Shown here: positions 1 to 5,869 of the stretch, piece by piece
Layout: every line of letters starts with the position of its first letter
Numbering within the stretch: the stretch's first letter is position 1
NCBI GenBank assembly: GCA_017958705.1
Contig: JAGDCE010000185.1
Span: forward strand, 1 to 5,869
Source: Clostridia bacterium
Lineage (GTDB): Bacteria > Bacillota > Clostridia > Oscillospirales > CAG-272
Length of the DNA: 5,869 bases
Direction of reading: 5' to 3'
Made by a program: the position numbers and the translations under genes
The notes under the pieces: generated by a model
The model's input: only the letters and a program-made list of their open reading frames with translations
Databases searched by the model: none
Told to the model about the DNA's origin: nothing

Positions 1-210
1 AGCGAGTATCAGATGAATCAGTATTTCCGCGTCGACTACGGAAAACTGGAGTTGACGGAAACGCAGACCGTAAACACAGAGCTTCGTGCGTCTGTCTTCT
101 CCGAAGGGAAAACGGTGATCATCATCGGTGTAATACTGATACTCGCCGCGATCCCGGCGGGAATCGTAGATAATCGCACGAGACGGAAAGGAGAAGAACA
201 ATGCGGTTGA
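1..210 (+). CDS. 3' end of a single-pass membrane protein, unknown function (partial)
   Basis: The frame is open from base 1 (Ser-Glu-Tyr-Gln precedes the first Met), so this is the last 69 residues of a longer protein cut by the window edge. The Met codon at 13 is most likely internal. The visible part has a polar, beta-like stretch (about residues 5-36, with YFRVDYGKLEL), then one strongly hydrophobic segment (bases 112-168, TVIIIGVILILAAIPAGIV), then a short charged tail with RTRRK followed by GEEQCG and a TGA stop. By the positive-inside rule the basic tail is cytoplasmic and the rest lies outside. The stop overlaps the start of the next gene by 10 bases, which points to translational coupling and perhaps a joint membrane complex. 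I do not recognise the family. The tail is too long and lacks the LPXTG needed for a sortase substrate. Confidence 0.8.
   Translation, partial: SEYQMNQYFRVDYGKLELTETQTVNTELRASVFSEGKTVIIIGVILILAAIPAGIVDNRTRRKGEEQCG
187..193 (+). promoter_or_regulatory. Ribosome binding site of the large gene
   Basis: AAAGGAG lies 7 bases upstream of the ATG at 201. It sits inside the last codons of the upstream gene, so ribosomes finishing that gene can restart here. It supports the start at 201; the next in-frame Met is around residue 50 and would remove the signal peptide. Confidence 0.85.
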
Positions 211-302
211 TCAAAAGACATATCAGCACGATCATCGCAATTGCGCTCGTGATAGCTTTGTTTGTTACAAGCGAGCCGTTCCGGATCGTATCGGCAGCAG
301 CC
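201..302 (+). other. Signal peptide of the large protein
   Basis: Residues 1-34 have a basic n-region (R2, K5, R6, H7), a hydrophobic core (IIAIALVIALFV, 11-22) and a small-residue c-region ending VSAAA before GED. Cleavage is likely after A32 or A34. This is a Sec-type signal with no cysteine for lipid modification. An uncleaved anchor is possible because the c-region (SEPFRI) is rather polar and long. Confidence 0.8.
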
Positions 303-3300
303 GGCGAGGATATCAGACTTTCGAAACTATACCTGAAAGAAGTCAAGATGTTTTACGGTATAACGGAGGAAACCGCACGCTCCGCCTGCGAGAACGAAGG
401 ATACATCTTCTGTCCCACCAACCTGAACGAGGGCGCGCCGACCACCGTTTCCGTCGGTTCGAGGGCGATCATGGAAAACGGGTCCAAGGATATCTCTATG
501 GGCATTTATTTGGGCTATAAGACCACGGAAAACCCGAATAACGCCATTACGGATCTCACACTGCTCGATATGAAATATACCCATTTTGAAGAGATTGACT
601 ACGAGAAGTTTCTCAACGACCACGTGGAGGATTTCAGAAATGAAGCCGGGCAGATGATGACTCTTGTACGCGAGCTCGATATGAAATACAAGGTGGGCAG
701 CCCGAACGCGATAATGGCGTACGATCTGCTCAACCTCTTCTACGTTGACGAAAGCAAACCGCACGACGATCTCAAAAACCAACTGGGCTACTATCTTATC
801 AATGAGACGGATATCACGTTCTTTGAAAAGTTCCTTCAGAGAGGCAATGCGACGATACTCAACAAGATCATCGACCTGCTTTGCATCGCCACGTCCGACT
901 ACAAAGAGGACGGTTCGACCTGGGTAGACCGTGCGAAGTCAAGCGAAGTACTCAGCGAATATGTAAACGGCACTTCGGAAACGAAGAATATGTACGACTC
1001 CCTCTGTCAGGACGGCGCAAAGAAACTTGCCAAAGTTATAAAGAGCTTCCGCGAGACCTATACGGAAGCAAAGTACCGTCTTGATACCTACGGTGAGACG
1101 CTCGGTTATTCGGAGCTTGAAGGCGCGACCGAAGAAAACGCCATGGATAAGTTCGATCAAGCCGGGCTGGATTGCCGCTTTCCGGAATTAAACGAAGCGC
1201 TGACTATCTATTCGCTTCTCGACGCTTTCATCTATCAGAAAAAAGGCGAGGTCGTCGTCAACAACGCCGATCTTCTTTACGAGGAAGAATCGGAAGAAGA
1301 TTCGGAAGAATCTTCAGAAACAGAAAAACAGATAAAGACTTACGAGAAGGATCTTACGCTTGCAGAGTACATCATGGAGCTTGCAGGCGACGAAACGCTG
1401 GAAGATCATCTCTCCGTCTTGTATCCCATAGTTTACGCTCTTTCACCGGCGCAGCGCGCAGCAATTTCCCTCGGCGGATTCAGCACCATTGTCAAAGGGC
1501 TCTATCAATCGACCGATTACCTCTCCAAACGTGATAAGACGCTCAGGGAAGCCGGACAGAAACTGAAGGACTGTGGCTATTCGGACGGCAGGCTGTATAT
1601 CTGGGAGGGATTAGACACCTCGATTTACAGCAAAAAGGTCGTACAGACCGACGCCACCAAGGAAGCCGCTGCTGCCGGTCTCGACCTGCAGACGTCCCAG
1701 AATGACGCTGAGAAAAAGGCGCACAGCAACCTCAACCAGGCGCTGATCGTCATCGACGTATGCACGCTTGGTATCGGCGGATTCGTGATGATCGTCGGCG
1801 CGATTGCCGGATCATCTCTCTGGTCAGTCGGTATGGGACTGATCGCCAAGGCGGGCACGTTCCTTATCACTGAAATGGCGTCTTTCTTCGCCACCTACGC
1901 CTTAGGCGTCGTGGTATGCGCCCTTCAGATACTCAACATCCTTGCTATTGTCGTCGGCATCGTTATGCTGATCTATTCCATCCTGCAATGGACCGGTGTG
2001 CTTGATCAACCGGATCCTATCGATTACGACGATATCCCGGACGTAGTTTTTGACGCCCGTCTGAATGAAAACGGCTCATATCAGGTGCGCTACGATTCTG
2101 TTACGAGCAATGCGTCTGAAAGCGTGTTCAGTGATGATGAGTCCCCGATGCCCCTTATGCATACCGAGCAATTGTCCGCCGATCACGCGGAGCTGACCGG
2201 TTACCAGGGCATATATGACCGGTGGCTGGCGCTGTATTACAGCAAAGCGCCGGCGGCGGGCGATCCGATAGAGATCATACCCGGTAAAGAGCCGTTTGTG
2301 ACGAGCGGACAGTATCTGGCCCCGGAAGGATATCAGCCGCTGAAACTAATCACCGGCGCCACCTGTGTTGACGTCAACGATATTGAGGTCTGGGATCAAA
2401 AGGGATCGCCGCTTTACGTCTTCTTCCCGGGTGAAGACACAAGCAAAACGTCCGGCAGGATCACCGACGACGACGGGACGTATATCACAAACATCAGACT
2501 CGTGCATCACGAAAAGCAGAACGACGCGATCAACCTTCTGAAAAAAGCTAACTTCGTACCGATCGAAGTCAATCTTACGCCGTATGAGGGTTACACTTAT
2601 ATCGGCTATCAGCTCGGCGGCGCTGACGCAGCCCTGACGGATATTCGCGTTGCCAACAACGGCGCCGATACGATCGTGTTCGGAGACGCAAGCTACGGCA
2701 AGCGCGGCAGCGACGGTACGGAGCTGACGCCGGACGGCTTGGCTCTTTACGCGACGACGTCCCCGTCCGCCGGAACGCCCATCGTCACCCTGTCGGTCCA
2801 GTATAAACGTCAGGAGATGGGCAGCGGACTTGAACCCGTCTGTCTCTTCAGCGGCGGCGACGCCGTGGATTTCGGCGCAAAATGGAGCGACAACATCGCT
2901 TCCGCCGGAAAGTACGACGTGTACGAGTATCTTGCCGACGCGGGCGGCTGGACAACGTACAGAAACGGGGATAAACAGAAATCTCAGGATTTTATCAGTC
3001 AAGACGACCCGTCAAACGGCGTCTATCTGTACTTCCAGCCGAAGGAACAGTTCCTGTCAAAGGATGCGGAAGGAAACGACGCTCAAAGATATATAGGCGG
3101 CTTTTCCTACTTCCTTGCCGGAAACAGTGAAACCGGCGACAGCCGCTTCGGTCAAAACTACGAGTTTATGCAGACCTTTGCCCGCGAAAACGGTTTTGAA
3201 CTACTTACCGAAAACGGCGTTCCCTTCCGCGTGATGTCGGATGAAGCCGGAGAGATGACTATGGCAACGGTCTGGCGCGACGTGGGCGGTTACCCGGTGG

Positions 3301-5672
3301 ATACCTACAACTTCGACCAGGTACACACGCTGCACAGCGTTCAGGGGAAATCGGACAAAGGCACCGCGGTCTTCGGCTCCATCGTGGTGGCTGATACCGA
3401 CGGCGGTATGATCCACAGTGCGGGCTTCAAGAGTACCACCGGAAAAATATTTGACCGCCTTTCCCGCGAAAATGAAAAAATGATCTACCATACCGCGATG
3501 TACTTCGGCGTTTCCTACACCTACAACCCATATCGCGCCATCACCGGCGTCGCGGGGCTTATCACCTCTTATACCGAAAGCATGAGCCAGATCAAAAACA
3601 CCGGTATGAAAACGGCGGCGGGGACGTTCCAGGCGTGCAACGTCAGCATCCAGGGTAGCCCGATCATGTCTGCGGGCATCACGGCGGGGTATTTTAACCC
3701 TCAGTCGATGGTCTTCCCGCTTTATACCAATTATGAAGCAAAACAGAAATCCGACCTCGACTGGATGACCGGTGATGAGACCGAGATCCTTTCAAGATAT
3801 CTTTTGACCTCCGGTCCGCGCCAGGGTATCCCCGCACTGAAGGAAGGGGATATCGTCTTCCGCACCGGCGCGAATCCGGGCGAGGTATCCGGCTACGTAC
3901 CGCTCACCGATCTGCGCACGCCGGGAGACTACGATCATCCGATGAATCTTGCGCTCGATACCGTGAACAAGGGATCAAAATATCTATACCTTTATCTGAA
4001 AAAGGTCACAGGAGAGAAAAAGACGGACGTGGATGAGGTGAAGGACGAAAAAGGCAAGGTCACAGCCGCCGTTACCAAATCTGTCAACCATGAATACAGC
4101 GCAAAGAAATACGTAATAGCAGTCGTTTGCGGCGTTGGCAGAAACCCCGAAACGGCGATCAGCAACCTTTACTCCAATGCCGCAAGTCTGTGGCCGAACC
4201 TCGCCGCGCAGAACAGCGATATCGACTATCGTCCGCTGTTCACTCAGTTCGACGAGATCATCCCGGTGGATCTTTCATCGGAGCATCCGTGGTATGAGCT
4301 TCATATAAATGATACAAACGTAAACAGCCTGAAGAACGGCGTGTGGGTGCGCGGCAGCGAAGCGGCGTACTACCGTTGGGACGGTCACGGTTTTGTGAAT
4401 GATAAATCGACGGACGAATACGAAGCTGATCAGAAGTGCGCTTATATCGGCGTCATCAGAGGTTCAAGCAAAACCAACGCGGCGTACGGGCTTTTGAAGT
4501 ATTACACCGACAAGGACGTCGCGCCCCAGGAGCTGAACGCAGGTTCTACCAAATGTATCCGCGCAGGCGGTCCGGTCAAATCTGCAGAAGGCAATTATTT
4601 CATCTATTATTCCACCAACACCGGCACAGCCGCCTATCAGGCGCCGGTCACCGGACTGCACGTGAGCGACGATATCTTCATCAACGGATACAACACGTCG
4701 TTCTCCGTGTCCGAATCGGACCGTATCGACAACGCACTTCCGCAGTTCGGTCAGCTCCGTATGCGCTCGGACGAATACAAGTATATCCATCTGGGATATG
4801 ACCGCGCTTCGCTTCCGTATTACGAGGCGCTCTATATAGGCGTCGGCAATACGAAGGAAGAGGCGTTCATCGATATGATCGGTACCACCAACGCCTACGC
4901 CGCGATCGACGTCAACTGCAACTACAACTCCTTCTCCGATAAATGGATCGCCATCGGATACCGGCGCACCAGTACGAAGAAGAACGCCATCCGTGACGTA
5001 TTCCTTTATTCCGGCGACGATCCCGCCGATCAGATCCGTACAGAAGGCGGATATATGCAGGTAGAGGAGAAAGACGAAAATAACAAAAAGGTTAAGGTTT
5101 ACAAAGAGTTTGAGGATTCAAAGGGCAGCGGCGTGCCGTATAAGCTTGTGAAGCACAACCTGAAATCCGGCGCCGAGGTCGTTTCCCTCAACGAGGGCAA
5201 CGGCGGACCGGGACTTTACCTCTATTACACCACGGCGGACTTCTACAGGGACAAGTCGGCGGAATCGCAGGTCACACCGATCACAAATATCGCATTTACC
5301 TACGGCGATATTTCCCCGAGATTTGCGACGACGGAAGACCTTGCCGACGTATTTGAGAGATCTTATTACTCGGCAAAGAAGTTCGATGCTTCCGCGTACA
5401 GCGATCCCGTTTGGGAATGTGTGCTTGGCGTATCCGGCTCGCCTATGAACTGGAAGCTCACCGGCGAAGGCGCTTCACGCTATTCGCTCAACAAAGGCGC
5501 GATTCCCGGTATGAACGGAAACGCCTGGGCAGGCTCCGACAATCGCGTCTATATGTACGTTGACCGCGCTCTTGCGAAAACGAATTACGTGATCCGCGAA
5601 AACGGCAAGCTGCCGGAATTCGGTTATTACAGCCGTGAAAGCACGTTCGGTATCCTCAAGCAGACCGGCTGA
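201..5672 (+). CDS. Giant exported, membrane-embedded repeat protein of unknown function
   Basis: This encodes 1823 residues, about 200 kDa judged from length. Visible in order: a signal peptide (1-34); a beta-type repeat module (43-119); a mainly helical region (120-513) with an acidic Glu/Ser linker at 361-375; a hydrophobic cluster of two to four membrane helices (515-597); and a C-terminal region (about 600-1823) rich in Tyr, Gly and Asp. The C-terminal region carries many degenerate repeats, such as YIGYQLGGADAALTDI (800-815) and WIAIGYRRTSTKKNAIRDV (1582-1600). The start is fixed by a good ribosome binding site and the signal peptide. The protein has no lipobox, LPXTG, SLH or dockerin signature and no catalytic motif I can identify. 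The membrane cluster is its only apparent anchor. It overlaps the upstream membrane-protein gene by 10 bases and is followed by a gene whose exported product starts with the same module. I infer a surface assembly. It resembles large uncharacterised proteins of gut Clostridia in style; the function is unknown. Confidence 0.93.
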   Translation: MRLIKRHISTIIAIALVIALFVTSEPFRIVSAAAGEDIRLSKLYLKEVKMFYGITEETARSACENEGYIFCPTNLNEGAPTTVSVGSRAIMENGSKDISMGIYLGYKTTENPNNAITDLTLLDMKYTHFEEIDYEKFLNDHVEDFRNEAGQMMTLVRELDMKYKVGSPNAIMAYDLLNLFYVDESKPHDDLKNQLGYYLINETDITFFEKFLQRGNATILNKIIDLLCIATSDYKEDGSTWVDRAKSSEVLSEYVNGTSETKNMYDSLCQDGAKKLAKVIKSFRETYTEAKYRLDTYGETLGYSELEGATEENAMDKFDQAGLDCRFPELNEALTIYSLLDAFIYQKKGEVVVNNADLLYEEESEEDSEESSETEKQIKTYEKDLTLAEYIMELAGDETLEDHLSVLYPIVYALSPAQRAAISLGGFSTIVKGLYQSTDYLSKRDKTLREAGQKLKDCGYSDGRLYIWEGLDTSIYSKKVVQTDATKEAAAAGLDLQTSQNDAEKKAHSNLNQALIVIDVCTLGIGGFVMIVGAIAGSSLWSVGMGLIAKAGTFLITEMASFFATYALGVVVCALQILNILAIVVGIVMLIYSILQWTGVLDQPDPIDYDDIPDVVFDARLNENGSYQVRYDSVTSNASESVFSDDESPMPLMHTEQLSADHAELTGYQGIYDRWLALYYSKAPAAGDPIEIIPGKEPFVTSGQYLAPEGYQPLKLITGATCVDVNDIEVWDQKGSPLYVFFPGEDTSKTSGRITDDDGTYITNIRLVHHEKQNDAINLLKKANFVPIEVNLTPYEGYTYIGYQLGGADAALTDIRVANNGADTIVFGDASYGKRGSDGTELTPDGLALYATTSPSAGTPIVTLSVQYKRQEMGSGLEPVCLFSGGDAVDFGAKWSDNIASAGKYDVYEYLADAGGWTTYRNGDKQKSQDFISQDDPSNGVYLYFQPKEQFLSKDAEGNDAQRYIGGFSYFLAGNSETGDSRFGQNYEFMQTFARENGFELLTENGVPFRVMSDEAGEMTMATVWRDVGGYPVDTYNFDQVHTLHSVQGKSDKGTAVFGSIVVADTDGGMIHSAGFKSTTGKIFDRLSRENEKMIYHTAMYFGVSYTYNPYRAITGVAGLITSYTESMSQIKNTGMKTAAGTFQACNVSIQGSPIMSAGITAGYFNPQSMVFPLYTNYEAKQKSDLDWMTGDETEILSRYLLTSGPRQGIPALKEGDIVFRTGANPGEVSGYVPLTDLRTPGDYDHPMNLALDTVNKGSKYLYLYLKKVTGEKKTDVDEVKDEKGKVTAAVTKSVNHEYSAKKYVIAVVCGVGRNPETAISNLYSNAASLWPNLAAQNSDIDYRPLFTQFDEIIPVDLSSEHPWYELHINDTNVNSLKNGVWVRGSEAAYYRWDGHGFVNDKSTDEYEADQKCAYIGVIRGSSKTNAAYGLLKYYTDKDVAPQELNAGSTKCIRAGGPVKSAEGNYFIYYSTNTGTAAYQAPVTGLHVSDDIFINGYNTSFSVSESDRIDNALPQFGQLRMRSDEYKYIHLGYDRASLPYYEALYIGVGNTKEEAFIDMIGTTNAYAAIDVNCNYNSFSDKWIAIGYRRTSTKKNAIRDVFLYSGDDPADQIRTEGGYMQVEEKDENNKKVKVYKEFEDSKGSGVPYKLVKHNLKSGAEVVSLNEGNGGPGLYLYYTTADFYRDKSAESQVTPITNIAFTYGDISPRFATTEDLADVFERSYYSAKKFDASAYSDPVWECVLGVSGSPMNWKLTGEGASRYSLNKGAIPGMNGNAWAGSDNRVYMYVDRALAKTNYVIRENGKLPEFGYYSRESTFGILKQTG
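327..557 (+). repeat. N-terminal repeat module, full form (residues 43-119)
   Basis: This is the most complete copy of the module that recurs through the protein. It has a first strand (YLKEVKMFYG, 44-53), a helix (EETARSACENEGY), a strand reaching N-L-N-E-G (74-78), an insertion, then the signature IYLGYKTTENPNNAITDL (102-119). The downstream protein starts its mature chain with YIKDVFIAYG, aligning to 44-53 at five of ten positions (Y, K, V, Y, G) plus L/I, E/D and M/I conservative matches. The fold is inferred to be beta-rich. Confidence 0.6.
558..1739 (+). other. Uncharacterised helical ectodomain (residues 120-513)
   Basis: The repeat pattern is absent here. Instead the sequence shows amphipathic helix-like stretches, for example around 145-162 (FRNEAGQMMTLVRELDMKY), ITFFEKFLQ with ILNKIIDLLCIA, a Lys/Glu-rich segment AKKLAKVIKSFRETYTEAKY, and YPIVYALSPAQRAAISLGGF. 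It ends in an Ala/Asp/Lys-rich helix leading directly into the membrane segments, which could be a stalk. It lies between the signal peptide and the first membrane helix, so it should be outside the cell. No known domain is recognised. Confidence 0.55.
1281..1325 (+). other. Acidic Glu/Ser linker (residues 361-375)
   Basis: Fifteen residues are almost entirely Glu, Ser and Asp (EEESEEDSEESSETE). The DNA carries two copies of TCGGAAGAA (1290-1298 and 1302-1310), consistent with growth by slippage. It probably forms a flexible, disordered spacer inside the helical region; metal or cation binding is possible but unsupported. Confidence 0.75.
1740..1991 (+). other. Central membrane-spanning cluster, two to four helices (residues 514-597)
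   Basis: About 84 residues are nearly free of charge; only D519, K550 and E558 interrupt. Candidate helices are 515-536, 540-557, 559-578 and 579-597. The first and last are the strongest; the middle part is Gly/Ala/Phe-rich and could be re-entrant. The segment after it (LDQPDPIDYDDIPD) is strongly acidic and likely outside. With the N-terminus exported, an even helix number would put both large domains on the outer face. The exact helix count cannot be settled by eye. Confidence 0.75.
2409..2651 (+). repeat. Second full copy of the N-terminal module (residues 737-817)
   Basis: After a type B strand (LYVFF, 738-742) comes YITNIRLVHH (761-770), which aligns with YLKEVKMFYG of the N-terminal module. 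A helix (DAINLLKKANF) follows, then V-N-L-T-P-Y-E-G (790-797) matching N-L-N-E-G, then YIGYQLGGADAALTDI. Element order matches residues 43-119, with the long insertion missing. This is the clearest internal duplication across the membrane cluster. Confidence 0.6.
4779..5003 (+). repeat. Compact tandem modules near the C-terminus (residues 1527-1601)
   Basis: Three signature strands follow closely: YIHLGYDR (1528-1535), LYIGVGNTKEEAFIDMIG (1544-1561) and WIAIGYRRTSTKKNAIRDV (1582-1600). The last is the cleanest type A signature in the C-terminal region. D-V-N-C-N-Y-N between the last two corresponds to the N-L-N position of the full module. Confidence 0.55.
5184..5294 (+). repeat. Type B module with L-N-E-G-N-G-G signature (residues 1662-1698)
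   Basis: SLNEGNGGPGLYLYYTT (1662-1678) followed, after a charged loop, by TPITNI (1692-1697) is the best preserved type B copy. The L-N-x-G then Y-L-Y-Y order is repeated at 1763-1789 (SLNKGAIPGMNG, then RVYMYVDR), close to the C-terminus. Confidence 0.55.
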
Positions 5673-5707
5673 ACGTCTAACGTTAAAAATCAATATTTTA
5701 TATAAAA
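5672..5707 (+). other. AT-rich spacer with small inverted repeats
   Basis: The 48 bases between the large gene and the next (5673-5720) contain AACGT-CTA-ACGTT (5672-5684) and a perfect 12-base palindrome TTTTATATAAAA (5696-5707) running into the ribosome binding site. The first stem is too short, and lacks a following T run, to be a good terminator. No -35/-10 pair with proper spacing is convincing, so read-through from the large gene is the simplest reading. Confidence 0.35.
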
Positions 5708-5711
5708 GGAG
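5707..5711 (+). promoter_or_regulatory. Ribosome binding site of the downstream gene
   Basis: AGGAG, preceded by AAA, lies 9 bases before the ATG at 5721. It supports that start. Confidence 0.85.
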
Positions 5712-5720
5712 TAAGAACAA

Positions 5721-5807
5721 ATGAAAAACTCGATTTTTACAAAACTATTGTCGTGTTTTCTGGCGGTGGTAATGACGTTCACAACCCTTGCCGTGTCCGT
5801 CAGCGCC
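5721..5807 (+). other. Signal peptide of the downstream protein
   Basis: Residues 1-29: a short basic n-region, a hydrophobic core LLSCFLAVVMTFTTLAV, and a V-S-A cleavage motif before A30-D31. It is better formed than the signal of the large protein and is probably cleaved. Confidence 0.8.
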
Positions 5808-5869
5808 GCTGACGGCAGCACTGGAAAATACATAAAAGATGTTTTCATCGCCTACGGCGAGAAGAAGGA
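5721..5869 (+). CDS. 5' end of an exported paralog of the large protein (partial)
   Basis: Forty-nine codons are visible before the window ends. The protein begins MKNSIFTKLLSCFLAVVMTF and has a classical Sec signal peptide: K2 and K8, a hydrophobic core, and V-S-A before A-D-G, with likely cleavage after A29. The Cys at 12 is inside the core and not in a lipobox. The mature start (TGKYIKDVFIAYGEKK) aligns with residues 42-57 of the large neighbour, just after that protein's own signal peptide. This is therefore likely a second member of the same family in the same operon. The rest of the protein, including whether it has the membrane cluster and C-terminal repeats, lies outside the window. 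Confidence 0.85.
   Translation, partial: MKNSIFTKLLSCFLAVVMTFTTLAVSVSAADGSTGKYIKDVFIAYGEKK

Larger units (their letters stand above)
2199..5570 (+). repeat. C-terminal array of degenerate beta-type repeats (about residues 667-1790)
   Basis: Two alternating signatures recur. Type A is Y-h-G-Y-x-x-T-x(n)-A-I-x-D/N-h: 800-815, 1101-1117 (YFGVSYTYNPYRAITGV), 1304-1323 (YVIAVVCGVGRNPETAISNL), 1415-1432, 1544-1561 (LYIGVGNTKEEAFIDMIG) and 1582-1600. Type B is L-N-x-G...Y-L-Y-Y-T-T...P-I-T-x-h: 676-690, 738-765, 847-864, 941-968, 1261-1268, 1466-1486, 1663-1697 and 1763-1789. Spacing is irregular, with insertions, and copies have diverged so far that DNA identity is lost. This is old duplication, not recent tandem expansion. 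The pattern recalls the MABP beta-prism fold; that is inference. Confidence 0.6.

Noticed and set aside
13..210. A complete small membrane protein starting at the Met codon at 13
   Set aside because: The frame is open to the window edge and there is no ribosome binding site in the 12 bases available, so it is more likely the end of a longer protein.
563..688. 15-base direct repeat GCTCGATATGAAATA at 563-577 and 674-688
   Set aside because: It encodes L-D-M-K-Y twice in frame 37 codons apart, but flanking residues do not align, so it is probably chance rather than a duplication.
1172..1534. Plus-strand open frame of 120 codons in another frame
   Set aside because: The product is Arg/Ser-rich low-quality sequence, typical of an out-of-frame reading of the large gene.
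2346..3002. Long open frame of 218 codons on the minus strand
   Set aside because: It lies wholly inside the large gene, has no evident ribosome binding site or recognisable product, and its composition is that expected of the complement of a Gly/Asp/Ala-rich coding region.
4436..4801. Overlapping open frames on both strands (plus 4436-4801, minus 4464-4790)
   Set aside because: Both are shadows of a region where the large protein's own frame shows clear repeat signatures.
5400..5672. Sortase or other C-terminal surface anchor in the large protein
   Set aside because: The C-terminus (FGYYSRESTFGILKQTG) has no LPXTG, hydrophobic helix or basic tail.
5672..5690. Rho-independent terminator after the large gene
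   Set aside because: The only stem is five base pairs with an AT-rich end and is followed by A residues rather than a T run.

Overview
The window holds one very large gene on the + strand (201-5672, 1823 codons) between the 3' end of an upstream gene (ends at 210) and the 5' end of a downstream gene (starts at 5721). All three read the same way and are tightly packed: a 10-base overlap at the first junction and a 48-base AT-rich spacer at the second, with no convincing terminator. They look like part of one operon. The G+C content is near half, the ribosome binding sites are strong purine-rich AGGAG types, and the signal peptides are Gram-positive in style. Together with the character of the proteins, this suggests a Clostridia-type Bacillota genome, perhaps a gut or rumen Oscillospiraceae/Lachnospiraceae relative. 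The taxonomic call is inference.

Layout: 1-210 is the C-terminus of a single-pass membrane protein with an outside domain, one hydrophobic helix and a short basic tail. 201-5672 encodes a roughly 200 kDa exported protein of unknown function. In order it has a signal peptide, one copy of a small beta-rich repeat module, about 390 residues of mostly helical sequence with a Glu/Ser-rich acidic linker, a cluster of two to four membrane helices near residues 515-597, and a C-terminal region of about 1200 residues. That last region is built largely from degenerate copies of the same repeat module. 5721-5869 is the start of another exported protein. Its mature N-terminus begins with the same module as the large protein, so the two neighbours are paralogs, at least at that end.

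The main result is this repeat family. Its core is an aromatic beta strand (Y-h-G-Y or Y-L-Y-Y), a basic/Thr turn, then A-I-x-D-h or P-I-T-x-h. Around ten or more copies can be aligned by eye. The pattern recalls the MABP beta-prism fold of eukaryotic MVB12/DENN proteins, but that is only a recollection-based comparison. The three genes plausibly encode a cell-surface, membrane-embedded assembly. No catalytic motif, LPXTG motif, dockerin, SLH domain or transport signature was seen, so no biochemical function is assigned. There are no RNA genes, mobile elements or CRISPR arrays, and no stretch over 300 bases lacks a gene.
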